The notes under the pieces: generated by a model
Told to the model about the DNA's origin: nothing
The model's database searches: none
Seen by the model: the letters and a program-made list of their open reading frames with translations, nothing else
Part shown: positions 33,853 through 43,091 of the stretch, piece by piece
Layout: each line of letters opens with the position of its first letter
How positions within the stretch are numbered: position 1 is the stretch's first letter
Translations under genes and position numbers: made by a program
Source of the DNA: Planctomycetota bacterium
GTDB lineage: Bacteria; Planctomycetota; OFTM77
DNA: 64,000 nucleotides
NCBI GenBank assembly: GCA_029260795.1
Contig: JAJDCO010000063.1
Location: forward strand, 1-64,000
Direction of reading: 5' to 3'

Positions 33853-36800
33853 TCAGCTCTTCGTGAGAACGCTGTCGAGGTTCAAGAGGACGTTGGCACC
33901 GACGGTCCAGGCGGCGGCTTCGATGGCATCGAGGTGCGGAGGCAGCTCGCCGAGGGGCTGGCTGGCAAGGCGGCGGGCATCATCTCGATGCTGTGTGAAG
34001 TGCGCGCGCTCCTCTTCGATGCGACGCACGAGCACGCTCACTTGGGCGGCACTCGCCGGACGCGCCTGGACCAGCTCGAGGGCCCAGCGAGCACGGTCCG
34101 TATCCCGAGCTCCTCCCTCCTCGAGGATGCGCCTCGCCAGCGCTTGAGCGGCTTCGACGTAGACGGGATCATTCAGCGTCACGAAGGCTTGCAGGGGCGT
34201 CGCGGTGCGAATGCGACGCAGCGTACAAGTCTCGCGGCTGGGAGCATCGAAGACCTCCATCGACGGATAGGGCGCCGTGCGGCGCCAGAAGACGTAGAGT
34301 CCCCGTCGATAGCGATCCTCGCCTTCGCTGGTGCTCCAACTGCGCTCTCCGTTGAAAGCGGCCTGCCAGAGCCCTTCCGGTTGCGCCGGGAACACGGAAG
34401 GACCGTGCATCTTTCGACTCAGCAGACCGCTCAGCGCCAAGGCTTGATCGCGCACGATCTCGGCCTCGAGTCGGAAGCGCGGTCCGCGCGCGTAGAGCTG
34501 GTTGTTCGGGTCTCGCTCGAGGTGCTCGGCCCGGACGTCGGAGGACTGCAGGTAGGTGGCCGACGTGACGATCGTTCGCAGCAGCTCCTTGACGTCCCAG
34601 CCACTCTGCATGAGCTCGACGGCCAGCCAGTCCAGCAGCTCCGGATGCGTCGGCGGGAGGCCTTGGGATCCGAAGTCCTCTTCGGTCTCGACCAGACCGC
34701 GGCCGAACAGCTTGGACCAGTACCGATTCGCGGTGACGCGTGCCGTGAGCGGGTTGTCGCGGCTGACGAGCCAGCGGGCGAGCCCGATTCGGTCCCGAGG
34801 GGCGTCCTCAGGCCAGGGATGAAAAGAAGCGGGCACCGCTGGTGTGACGGTTTCACTCTTTTGAAGGAAGTTGCCTTTGATCAAAACGTGCGATTCGCGC
34901 TGCTGATCGATTGGCAGCTCGCGCATGACCGGTGTCGTCGCGACGGAGACCTGTCCGCGCTCCTTCTCGAGAGCCCCGAGCTGAACACGCAGCTCCGCGA
35001 TTTCGGGTGCAAAAGTGCGATAGGCTTCGGCGAGAGCGGCGCGTTGCTCTTGGGTGCGCTCGGCCTCGGGGACGGTGAGGGCGAGGCCCACTTCGGGCGT
35101 CACGGCCCGCGGAGGGGCTGCGGCGTTCGTCCACGACAGCCGCAGTCGACCGAGCGTGTGCTGGCCGCCGTAGCTCTGTACCAACGTCACCTCGAGCTGC
35201 TCGCCGGGCTGCAGCGCCTCCGGCCGCGTGAAGTGCAGAACCGCCTCGTGCCGCTTGCCTTGCTCCGGTCCGATGCCCCAGCCCTGATCGGACTCGGAAC
35301 GACCGTCGATCGCCTCGTCGATGGTCCAGTCCTTCTGGGAGAAGTCGGCCGATGCCGAGGCGATCGAGAGCTCACGGCCACCGCCGGCCACGTCGATCAG
35401 CGCGTCGTTCTTCGGCGCCTTGGCCAGAGTCTGCAGCCAAAGGACCTCGCCGGCCTCGTCGAGCACCGAGAGCCGAGCACCATCGAGGCGATTCTGGAGG
35501 TTGCCATCGGTGCGGCTCCAGACCACGACCTGGTCGATCGCTTGGTCGGAGCCCAGGTCGACCTCCCACCAGGGGTCCGGCTCTTGGTTGTTGTGCGTGA
35601 CGGACTGGCTGCGAAAGAACTCACCGTCGGTATTGCCGTCGATCGCTCGGGCGGCCACGGCCTCGTAGCCGGTGCTGGACTGGGTCGCCGTTCCCAGGCG
35701 AGCGACGTTGACACCCTCCGCAATCACCTGGACTTCGGCCAGAGAGAGGATTCGGCTCGCACCGGGAAGGTCGATGCGAACCCGTCGGCCGACGATGGGA
35801 CGGCGCACGATGGGGACGGCGTGCACGCGGATCTCGCTCAGCACGAAGTTGCCGTTGCCGGGGCTTCGGCCGGGGCCGCCGCCCGGGAGTGTGGTGTCCG
35901 GGAGCGTCTCCAGCCGCAGGGCCGTTACGCGCTCGAAGCCGGTCGTGCCCCTCAGGCGGTAGGTGTCGCGATCCCCAGCCGGGCCATGGGCGACGAGCGT
36001 GCCATCCTCCTCGGTCTGGATCTCGGTCTCGGACTCCGTCTCGCCGTTCGCGTGCCAGATCTGCCACCTCGAGGCACCGTCGAGCTGTTGCCGTTCCCAG
36101 CGGCGTCGACCATCACTGAGGTCGATGTCGTCGAGCTGCCGTTCGAGCTTCTCTCGCCTCGCGTCGAGTGCGGCCAAGAGGGCGGACTGCTCGGCGGTGG
36201 GTGTCTCCAGGCGCGGACGATCGTCCGGCTGGTCCGTATCCTCGGTCTGATTGAAAAGCGCGAAGGCTTGGTAGTACTCCCGCTGCGCGATGGGGTCGAA
36301 CTTGTGGTTGTGACATTGCGCACATCCCATCGTCAGACCCATCCACACCTGGAAGGTGGTGTTGGTCCGGTCCTTCACGGCTTCGACGCGAAACTCTTCG
36401 TCATCCGTGCCGCCCTCGGTGTTCGTCTTCGTATTCCGATGGAATGCCGTCGCCAAGAGCTGATCGACCGTGGGCTCGGGGAGCAGGTCGCCCGCGAGCT
36501 GGTGGATCGTGAACGTGTCGAAGGGCAGATTCCGGTTGTAAGCGTCGATCACCCAATCGCGATATCGCCAGATCGTCCGGAGCGGGTCCGACCCGTACCC
36601 ACTGGAATCCGCGTACCTCGCCAGGTCCAGCCACACGCGCGCCCAGCGCTCTCCGTAGGCGGACGAGGCCAAGAGACGATCGACCACGCGCTCGATTGCA
36701 TCGGGTCGTGAATCGAGCACGAAGGCCTCGGTCTCCTGGAGAGTCGGAGGCAGGCCCGTCAGGTCGAGACTCAATCGACGGATCAGCGTGTGACGGTCCG

Positions 36801-37314
36801 CTTCGGCCGAGGGCTCCAGCTCGGCCTGCTCGAGTCGCGCCTGGACGAAGTCATCGATCGGATTGCGGGACCACGAAGGATCCGACGTCTTTGGGAGCTC
36901 GGGGCGCCGAGGCGGCTCGAAGGACCAATGGCGAGCGTAGGGCGCTCCCGCATCGATCCAGCGCCCGAGGCGATCGATCTCCCCGGCGGTCAGGCGATGG
37001 CCGGTTCCCTCCGGCGGCATCCGCTCGATGTCGCTCCGCGTCGTGACTCGGTAGTAGAGCTCGCTGTCCTTTCGATCCCCCGGCACGATCGCGCGAGTGC
37101 CGTCTCGGTCGAGGAGTGCGCTGGCCCGCTGATCCAGGCGAAGGTCCGCCTCTCGGTGGGCGTCGTCTGGCCCGTGACAGGCGAAGCATTTGCGGGACAG
37201 GATCGGTCGGATGTCGCGATTGAACTCAAGCGGTGTCTCGTCGACAACGGCGAGTGCCGTGCTGAGAGAGACACCACTCCAGCCGATCGCGAGCACGAAG
37301 AGCAATCGGTGCAC
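33853..37314 (-). CDS. Planctomycete cytochrome c-DUF1549-DUF1553 fusion protein with discoidin-like insert (module A)
   Basis: 1153 residues with a signal peptide. Order: planctomycete cytochrome c domain with haem motif CFACH (about 40-110, [20 protein letters not shown]), DUF1549 (about 150-360, with [20 protein letters not shown] containing a second CxxCH), an insert with a discoidin/F5/8 type C-like domain ([24 protein letters not shown] ... [20 protein letters not shown]) and a C-terminal DUF1553 domain ([22 protein letters not shown]). The discoidin part suggests glycan binding. Exported, probably periplasmic. First gene of module A. Confidence 0.93.
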   Translation of the reverse strand: MHRLLFVLAIGWSGVSLSTALAVVDETPLEFNRDIRPILSRKCFACHGPDDAHREADLRLDQRASALLDRDGTRAIVPGDRKDSELYYRVTTRSDIERMPPEGTGHRLTAGEIDRLGRWIDAGAPYARHWSFEPPRRPELPKTSDPSWSRNPIDDFVQARLEQAELEPSAEADRHTLIRRLSLDLTGLPPTLQETEAFVLDSRPDAIERVVDRLLASSAYGERWARVWLDLARYADSSGYGSDPLRTIWRYRDWVIDAYNRNLPFDTFTIHQLAGDLLPEPTVDQLLATAFHRNTKTNTEGGTDDEEFRVEAVKDRTNTTFQVWMGLTMGCAQCHNHKFDPIAQREYYQAFALFNQTEDTDQPDDRPRLETPTAEQSALLAALDARREKLERQLDDIDLSDGRRRWERQQLDGASRWQIWHANGETESETEIQTEEDGTLVAHGPAGDRDTYRLRGTTGFERVTALRLETLPDTTLPGGGPGRSPGNGNFVLSEIRVHAVPIVRRPIVGRRVRIDLPGASRILSLAEVQVIAEGVNVARLGTATQSSTGYEAVAARAIDGNTDGEFFRSQSVTHNNQEPDPWWEVDLGSDQAIDQVVVWSRTDGNLQNRLDGARLSVLDEAGEVLWLQTLAKAPKNDALIDVAGGGRELSIASASADFSQKDWTIDEAIDGRSESDQGWGIGPEQGKRHEAVLHFTRPEALQPGEQLEVTLVQSYGGQHTLGRLRLSWTNAAAPPRAVTPEVGLALTVPEAERTQEQRAALAEAYRTFAPEIAELRVQLGALEKERGQVSVATTPVMRELPIDQQRESHVLIKGNFLQKSETVTPAVPASFHPWPEDAPRDRIGLARWLVSRDNPLTARVTANRYWSKLFGRGLVETEEDFGSQGLPPTHPELLDWLAVELMQSGWDVKELLRTIVTSATYLQSSDVRAEHLERDPNNQLYARGPRFRLEAEIVRDQALALSGLLSRKMHGPSVFPAQPEGLWQAAFNGERSWSTSEGEDRYRRGLYVFWRRTAPYPSMEVFDAPSRETCTLRRIRTATPLQAFVTLNDPVYVEAAQALARRILEEGGARDTDRARWALELVQARPASAAQVSVLVRRIEEERAHFTQHRDDARRLASQPLGELPPHLDAIEAAAWTVGANVLLNLDSVLTKS

Positions 37315-37640
37315 GATGAGTGGCTTTCGTCAATGACCGGGCGAGGTCTGGGAACCGGCCATTCTAGGGATTCGCCACCGGACCGACGAGGACGAATCAA
37401 AGCCGCGCCCAGCGATCGACTGTTTGGGTTCAGGCCGAGCCGCGCCCAGCGATCGACTGTTTGGGTTCAGACAGACCCGCGCGCCAGCGATCGGCAGTAG
37501 GGTTCAGACCGAGCCGCGCACGGCAATCGGCTCATGGGTGCCTGGAGGAGGCCGTTGCCGGTGGGGGAGGCCCCCGATGAATCACGTGCTCGAGTAAGCG
37601 GGCCTCACATCCCAAGGGCCTCACATCCCAAGAGGCCGCC
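37315..37640. other. Intergenic region between the two DUF1501 modules
   Basis: No gene is supported in these 326 bp. They hold the 37-bp tandem repeat (37402-37549) and a duplicated GGCCTCACATCCCAAG-type segment at about 37601-37635 just behind the stop of the cytochrome-LRR gene. The promoter for module A should lie next to 37315. Confidence 0.5.
37402..37549. repeat. 37-bp tandem repeat, four copies
   Basis: Units start at 37402, 37439, 37476 and 37513 with GCCGCGC-like sequence. The first two are almost identical (CAGCGATCGACTGTTTGGG), the third and fourth diverge (CAGCGATCGGCAGTAGGG, CGGCAATCGGCTCATGGG). Units are contiguous, with no spacers. The centre AGCGATCG is near-palindromic. Function unknown. 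Confidence 0.88.
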
Positions 37641-38654
37641 CTACCTCCGCCGACGATTTGGTGTCGTCTCCAGAATCCCTTCCGGCAGCTCCAGCTCGTA
37701 GCGGACCTTCGCGTTCGGCAGGTGCTCTCGAAGGCGAGCCACGCCTTCGTCGGTCACGTTGGAACCGAAGAGGTAGACGTCCTGCAACGACTCCATCTTC
37801 TCCAGCGCGCGCAGGCCGCGGTCACTGACGTTGGTCTCGAACAGGTTGACCGATCGCAGCTCGGACAGCCCACGGATCTTGTTGAGGCCGGCGTCGCCGA
37901 ACTCGGTCTCGCGGAGGTCGAGGTGCGTCAGGTTCTTCATGCGGACGATCGTTGCGGCGACGGCGTCGCTGACCTGGGCGCGGGCGAGGCGCAGCACGGC
38001 GATTCGATCGGCGAAGCCGGTCAGCTCGGCGACGACATCGTCATCGGTGTCGGCCTCGAACGACAAGTACTCGACGCGCAGGAGCGGGCCATCCGGCAGC
38101 ACGAGGCGAATCTGTGCGTTCCGCCGTGCCTTCGTCAACGCGCTCTCGCCAGCCGGGCGCACTCCCTCGCCGAGTGCCTTCCACACCGCGAGCTTCGCCG
38201 GGAGCGGTGACGAGGTGGGCGCGGGTGTCTCTTCCTGCTCCGTCACCTCGGGGCCGGGGCGGCCCGTCCAGGCGCCGAAGTCGGCCCCTTCGGAGATCCA
38301 GCGCTGGAGGAGATCTGTCTGCGCTTTCGTGAGCGGCTTGCCCTTGGCCGGCATGATGTCCGCGTCGTCGTCGGGCAGAACCGTTAGCTGATACATCAAG
38401 CTCTTGTCGGGCTGACCGGGCACGAGCACGGCGCCGGTATCGCTGCCGTGCAGCATCCAGCCGCGGCTGTCGAGCCGCAGGCCGGCTTTGGGATTCTTCG
38501 TGCGGCCGGTGCTGTCCTCGTAGGGCGCGCGGTGACAGCTCAGGCAGCGCTTCTCGAGGATCGGCAGCACCTCGGCTTCGAAATCGACGCGCTCCTGCGC
38601 GACGACGGCGGGCGAGAGGAAGAGCAGCAGGATCAAGGATCGGAGCGTGCGCAT
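37641..38654 (-). CDS. Planctomycete cytochrome c domain protein with leucine-rich repeats (module B)
   Basis: 337 residues with a signal peptide (MRTLRSLILLLFLSPAVVA). A haem-binding planctomycete cytochrome c domain follows (CLSCH, about residue 37; KAGLRLDSRGWMLHG; MPAKGKPLTKAQTDLLQRWISEGADF). The C-terminal third has leucine-rich repeats of the LTHLDLRETEFGDAGLNKI type. ATG 38654 is chosen because it starts the signal peptide. An ATG at 38678 is also possible: it directly abuts the stop of the preceding DUF1501 gene (TAGATG) and would add eight residues. Last gene of module B. Confidence 0.88.
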   Translation of the reverse strand: MRTLRSLILLLFLSPAVVAQERVDFEAEVLPILEKRCLSCHRAPYEDSTGRTKNPKAGLRLDSRGWMLHGSDTGAVLVPGQPDKSLMYQLTVLPDDDADIMPAKGKPLTKAQTDLLQRWISEGADFGAWTGRPGPEVTEQEETPAPTSSPLPAKLAVWKALGEGVRPAGESALTKARRNAQIRLVLPDGPLLRVEYLSFEADTDDDVVAELTGFADRIAVLRLARAQVSDAVAATIVRMKNLTHLDLRETEFGDAGLNKIRGLSELRSVNLFETNVSDRGLRALEKMESLQDVYLFGSNVTDEGVARLREHLPNAKVRYELELPEGILETTPNRRRR

Positions 38655-38678
38655 GGGAGATTCCGTGCAGGAGGGCAT

Positions 38679-39983
38679 CTATCCGAACAGCGCCGTGACG
38701 GGCTGGCCCTTGTCGGCCACTTGGAATGGTCTCCCCGACGGAGAGGTCATGACATGGTCGATCGGGAGCCCGAGCGCGTGGGCGATCGTCGCGTTGATGT
38801 CCGGAACGGTGACCTTGTTCTCGACGATCTCTCGGCCCTCGGCATCGGTTCGGCCGTATCGCTGCCCACCGCGCACACCGCCGCCGGTCATCCAGCAGGT
38901 GAATGCTTGGGGATAGTGATTCCGCCCGTTGCGACCGGCCACGATCGTGGGGGTCCGCCCGAACTCGGTGGCGAGCACGACCAGCGTCTCCTCGAGGAGG
39001 CCGCGGCTCTCGAGATCGGCCAGCAAGGTCGCCAGCGTGCGGTCGAGCGGCGGGCACTTGTCGGCCATCGCGTCGAAGTTCTCGTTGTGGGTATCCCAAC
39101 CACCGTTGCCCACCTCGACGTAGCGCACGCCATGCTCGACGAGACGCCTCGCCAGCAGGCAGCCTTGCCCGAACGGATCATCCCCGTAGGCTTCGCGGAG
39201 CGACGGAGGCTCTTGGTTGATGTCGAAGGCGAGCAGATCCTCCGAGCTCATCAAGCGAACGGCTTGCTCATACATCTTGTCGTAGGCGCGCACCTGCTTT
39301 TGATCGTAGCGGTCGGCGAAGGCGTCGTTCATCTGCGCGAGGCGAGCTTGGCGGCGATCGAATGTCTCGGCATCGACAGTTTGGGGACGTCGGCTGTTCT
39401 GGAGGCCCGCTTCGGGATTCCCGATCGGAAGCGGTGCGTGCTCGAACTCAAGGAATCCGCAGGAGGCATCATTGCTGCCGCCGCCTATGGCGACGTGCGC
39501 GGGCAGGCTCGGGTTGAGGCGGCCTCGCATGCGACTGACCCACGCTCCGAGGCTGGGGTGCCGAATCGTGCCTCGCAGCAGATAGCTGGTGTGCATGAAG
39601 TACTGCCCCTGCGCGTGCGCCCCTTGGCTCGAGAACATCGAGCTGATCAGGGCGACCTTGTCCATCTGCTGCGCGAGATTCGGGAAGTACTGAGAGATCT
39701 GGACGCCGTCGGCGCGCGTCGCGATCGCTTCGATCGGCCCCTGAGTCTCCTTGCCCGGCTTGGGATCAAAGGTGTCGAGGTGCGACATCCCGCCATTCAT
39801 GTACAGGTAGATCACGTGCCGCGCCGTGGTCGGCCGCAGCGGGATGGCGTCGTCACCGACGGCGCGCGCCAGGCCCGAGAGGAGAGGAAGCGTCCCCAGG
39901 CCCAAGAAGGCGCGAGCCGCTCCGGTGACGAAGTCGCGACGTGTGACGTCGTCGAGTCGGTGGGCGTTCTTCTGAAAGCGCAT
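38679..39983 (-). CDS. DUF1501 protein with twin-arginine signal (module B)
   Basis: 434 residues. The N-terminus has a clear Tat motif (TRRDFVTGAARAFLGLG). Family signatures are IYLYMNGGMSHLDTFDPKPG, GAHAQGQYFMHTSYLLRG, LGAWVSRMRGRLNPSLPAHVAIG, GWDTHNENFDAMADKCPPLDRTLATLLADLESRGLLEETL read in parts, and TEFGRTPTI. It belongs to the same family as the module A protein but is clearly diverged. Lies 11 bp downstream of its DUF1549/DUF1553 partner. Confidence 0.93.
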   Translation of the reverse strand: MRFQKNAHRLDDVTRRDFVTGAARAFLGLGTLPLLSGLARAVGDDAIPLRPTTARHVIYLYMNGGMSHLDTFDPKPGKETQGPIEAIATRADGVQISQYFPNLAQQMDKVALISSMFSSQGAHAQGQYFMHTSYLLRGTIRHPSLGAWVSRMRGRLNPSLPAHVAIGGGSNDASCGFLEFEHAPLPIGNPEAGLQNSRRPQTVDAETFDRRQARLAQMNDAFADRYDQKQVRAYDKMYEQAVRLMSSEDLLAFDINQEPPSLREAYGDDPFGQGCLLARRLVEHGVRYVEVGNGGWDTHNENFDAMADKCPPLDRTLATLLADLESRGLLEETLVVLATEFGRTPTIVAGRNGRNHYPQAFTCWMTGGGVRGGQRYGRTDAEGREIVENKVTVPDINATIAHALGLPIDHVMTSPSGRPFQVADKGQPVTALFG

Positions 39984-39994
39984 CGTGGCAATCC

Positions 39995-42133
39995 CTACCG
40001 GATGAATCGGAACTCGTGGGAGTTGACGAGGGTCCAGGCGAGGTCGAGCAGCGCTTCGTCGCCGTAGCGGTCGACGTCCTTCTTCCAGAGTGCGAGCTCG
40101 TCGCGAGCGGGCGGTCGATTGACGGTGGCCAGGTAGATGGCCTCGATCTTGGCGCGCGTTTGAGACGCCTGGCTGATGACGGTGCGGAGGGCGGATCGGG
40201 AATCTCTCAAGACCTCGGCCTCGAGGAACCCGTTCAGCAGCGTGAGCACCTGGGGCACGTTGGCGTCCTGGTGCCCGGCTTCGATCTGCTCGCGATCCGA
40301 CTGCCCGAACTGCTGAAGCAGGTGGCCGGCCGGCGCGGGGGACGTCAGCTCGGAGGCCCGCCGCAAGCTCCGGTCGCTGCGCCCTCGAGAGCGCCGCGCA
40401 TCGGGACCCAAGCCCAGCTCGCGTAGCTTGGCCAAGACCTTCTCTTCGGTCTTCGAGTCTCCCTTGCGGCGTGCTTGGCTGAGCTGGCGATACAGCGGAC
40501 GAGCGGCTCGGCGCTTGGCCTGCTCCTGGGCGAGCTGCTGGCGCCGCTCTTCGCTGGCGCGAGCCATGACGCGGTCTCGCGGGCTCTGGCCCGATCGCGC
40601 CTCGGAATCGATGCGAGCGATCAGCTCTTTGGTCGGGAGATCGGCAATCGACTCGTACTCGGCATACAAGCGCTCGGCTCGCTCATCCGGGGCGCCAATC
40701 GTCCCGTCGACGTCCTCGACCACGAAGGTCAGAAGCGAGTCCCAGAGCTGCTCGGCAGTCATCCGGCGCAGGAGCGGACCGGGGAAGTGATACGCCTCGT
40801 CTTCGCTCGGCTCGGTCGTGCTCGCCGCCCGCTGATAGGCTTCGGTGTTCAGCAGCGTGCGCTGGAACTGCTTCAAATCGAACTCGACCTCGATCATCAG
40901 CTTCTCGAGCTGATCGAGGAGCTGGGGATTGGAGGCTTGCGAGTCGTCCTTCAGGTCGTCGACGGGCTCGATCAGCCCGAGTCCGAAGAAGCGCTTCCAG
41001 AGCCGATTGACGATCACCTTGGTGAACCGTGGGTTCTCGGGAGACGTCAGCCAATTCGCATAGACGGCTCGGGAGTCGACCTCGGGAAGTGCCGCGTCTC
41101 GAGCGCGAAGCTGACGTTCGTTCATGGGGCGACGACGACGGCGCGCCGGCCCTCGCGGTGGCTCCGGGATGCGCACGTCCAGCTCGGGCTCGTCGCCAAA
41201 GAGCGTGTGCGCTGTCACGAGCGAGCTCGGACGCGCATTCTCATAGGAGTAGTCCTTCGGCAGGCGCGCCAGGCCGCTTCCCGTGCCGGCGATCCCGTTG
41301 TTGAGCTGAGCCGTGAGGCGACGATAGTTCCGGTAGGCCTGCTGGTTCTGATTGCGAAGCTCGCGGCCGTAGGCGCTCAGCTCTCGGGTGTCGGGCGAGC
41401 GTGGGTCCCCGTTGCGGTATCGCAGACCGCCCGTGAAGGCGACCATCTCGAAGAACTGCTTCTGCGTCCACTGGTCGAACGGATGATCATGGCACTGGGC
41501 GCACTCGAGCCGCGTTCCCAGGAACACCCGGACGGTGTTCGCCATGTTGTCCTCGGGCATCTCACGGTCGCGGAGGAAGTATCCAGTGGCGCCATTGTCG
41601 CGCGCATTGGCCGCCCCTTCGGCCGTCAGCAGCTCTCGCACGAGCTGATCGTAGGGCTTGTTCTGCGTCAGCGATTCCTTGAGGAAGTGAATGTACGGAT
41701 CGCCCGAGACTTGACGTGCCAGGCGGGTCTTCACTCGCAAGACGTCGGCGAACGTGTTGAAGAGGTGGGAGGTGTACCCGGGCGAGTCGAGGAGCAGGTC
41801 GATCAGCTCCGCGCGGCGGTCGCGGCTCTTGTTCTGGAGGAAGCGCTCAGTCTCGGCCGCCGTCGGAATGCGTCCAATCACGTCGAGATACACCCTCCGG
41901 ACGAAGGTCGCATCGTCGATCGCCTCGTTGGGCTTGATGCCCTGACGCCCGAGATGGGCGTCGACCAGGCGATCGATGCGGCGTGCCGACTCCAGTGCTT
42001 CGGAGCGAGGCCGCGAGCTCACCGAGGTCCGGGAGATCGCTTCACCCTCCTCGCCACCGGTCGCCCAGGCACCGATTGAGAGGAGGGCCGCAATCGATAC
42101 GACCGTTCCATTCCAGAGAAGTCGGCTTCGCAT
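39995..42133 (-). CDS. DUF1549/DUF1553 protein without its own cytochrome domain (module B)
   Basis: 712 residues with a signal peptide (MRSRLLWNGTVVSIAALLSIGAWA). DUF1549 spans about 50-230 (DDATFVRRVYLDVIGRIPTAAETERFL, then LECAQCHDHPFDQWTQKQFF with a CxxCH). DUF1553 spans about 330-712 (YANWLTSPENPRFTKVIVNRLWKRFFGLGLIEP). Unlike the module A protein, no planctomycete cytochrome domain precedes DUF1549; that domain is on the separate gene at the end of this module. ATG 42133 has AAGGAG 11 nt upstream; an open frame further upstream lacks coding character. First gene of module B. Confidence 0.92.
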   Translation of the reverse strand: MRSRLLWNGTVVSIAALLSIGAWATGGEEGEAISRTSVSSRPRSEALESARRIDRLVDAHLGRQGIKPNEAIDDATFVRRVYLDVIGRIPTAAETERFLQNKSRDRRAELIDLLLDSPGYTSHLFNTFADVLRVKTRLARQVSGDPYIHFLKESLTQNKPYDQLVRELLTAEGAANARDNGATGYFLRDREMPEDNMANTVRVFLGTRLECAQCHDHPFDQWTQKQFFEMVAFTGGLRYRNGDPRSPDTRELSAYGRELRNQNQQAYRNYRRLTAQLNNGIAGTGSGLARLPKDYSYENARPSSLVTAHTLFGDEPELDVRIPEPPRGPARRRRRPMNERQLRARDAALPEVDSRAVYANWLTSPENPRFTKVIVNRLWKRFFGLGLIEPVDDLKDDSQASNPQLLDQLEKLMIEVEFDLKQFQRTLLNTEAYQRAASTTEPSEDEAYHFPGPLLRRMTAEQLWDSLLTFVVEDVDGTIGAPDERAERLYAEYESIADLPTKELIARIDSEARSGQSPRDRVMARASEERRQQLAQEQAKRRAARPLYRQLSQARRKGDSKTEEKVLAKLRELGLGPDARRSRGRSDRSLRRASELTSPAPAGHLLQQFGQSDREQIEAGHQDANVPQVLTLLNGFLEAEVLRDSRSALRTVISQASQTRAKIEAIYLATVNRPPARDELALWKKDVDRYGDEALLDLAWTLVNSHEFRFIR

Positions 42134-42337
42134 CCTTCGACACTCCTTGCATGGAAATCGTGATCGGTCCGACGGGTCCGATCCGCGCTCGCCGCTCTGC
42201 GCTCGTCTCACTCTCCATCGACCGATGACGGGCGCGCCCCTCAAGCAGCCTCTAGAGTGTCTGGAGGAGTTGGAGGTCGCAAGCCTCCGTATCCAGTCGG
42301 GATCGGCGCGCCGCCGTCAAAGTCCGAGCCTCAAACC

Positions 42338-42545
42338 CCGTCGGATGGAAAAGGTGTCGCGCTGAATTCAGCCGCCTCGGATGCCCGACGGTCGTTGTTC
42401 AGCCGGCCTTCGGCGAGCCGAATCGGAGGGCGGACTTCAGTCCGAGGTTGCAAGAATCGAGGCCTGTCGGGGCAGTCTTGGCCAGCCTTGTCAGGGGAGG
42501 AGGCCTGTGGCTAGCCGCCACCCCGACTAGCGGGAGGTTTTTCGG
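42338..42545 (+). ncRNA. Candidate structured RNA or palindrome cluster
   Basis: Several complementary pairs nest or follow each other: CCGTCGG (42338) with CCGACGG (42385) enclosing GCTGAATTCAGC (42361); CCTCGGA (42375) with TCCGAGG (42441); CGGACTTCAGTCCG (42431); and GTCGGGG (42466) with CCCCGAC (42521). The plus strand ends in CCCG-loop-CGGGAGGTTTTT. It may be a non-coding RNA, a leader read from the other strand, or merely a cluster of dispersed palindromes. Some pairings are mutually exclusive. Confidence 0.3.
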
Positions 42546-42553
42546 GCCGACTT

Positions 42554-42574
42554 GGTAATCATATGATATTTACC
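42554..42574. promoter_or_regulatory. AT-rich dyad, possible promoter/operator for module B
   Basis: GGTAA and TTACC arms flank the palindromic core ATCATATGAT. In a genome of very high GC this AT island stands out. On the minus strand it contains TATGAT with TTGCAC 19 nt upstream, a poor but possible sigma-70 spacing. Confidence 0.35.
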
Positions 42575-43091
42575 TCATTTTAGTGCAACCAGAGAGCCCG
42601 TTCGGTCACGACGCTCCGCTCCCCAGAAAACACCGTCTCGTGTTGCAAAGCTGGGATTCAGTCGAGCGGGAGGGCTTCTTGCGCACCGCTCTCTCACCCA
42701 CGCTCTTCGAAGGCAAATCGCCCCGCCGACAGGCCACGAGGATGAAGTGGCGCGACCTGTCGAACTCCGTTCGGGTCTCTGTACCCCATGCACGTGCGAG
42801 AAGGCAGAGCCACCGACGGTAATCGTCACGCGCGAGACCGACTGCGAAGCGAAATGAAACCCGAGCGTTGAAAAAGCTCCAGCGCGCCGACTTGAAGATC
42901 TGAACGTTGAACGTTCAATCCGCCTGATCGAGCGGAGGCGAGGTTGACGACCTCCCACCCGAATGAATTCGGGCCTCCGAGGAGCCAGGCCTCCGAGGGG
43001 GACGGTCGGGAAACACTTCGTTTCGCAAACCTGGGCTTCACCCAGAGCGGTCCGAAGCGACGGTCGTCCGGCGACTCTCAAGAAGAGCCTC

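Larger units (their letters stand above)
42134..43091. other. 958-bp intergenic region with palindromes and an AT-rich island
   Basis: Between the start of module B and the end of the aspartate kinase gene no gene is supported on either strand. Features are nested stems at 42338-42545, an AT-rich imperfect dyad at 42554-42574 with TATGAT on the minus strand, a 25-nt segment (42761-42785) shared with 32362-32385, GAACGTTGAACGTTC at about 42902-42916, and the palindrome CCCGAATGAATTCGGG (42958-42973). A minus-strand promoter in the AT-rich island could serve module B with a leader of about 420 nt (inference). Confidence 0.5.

Noticed and set aside
33514..36711. 1065-codon plus-strand frame opposite the DUF1549/DUF1553 gene
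   Set aside because: Antisense to a confidently identified gene; composition typical of a mirror frame.
1124..37549. Tandem repeats considered as CRISPR arrays
   Set aside because: Units at 1124-1340 and 37402-37549 are contiguous without unique spacers, and no cas genes are present.
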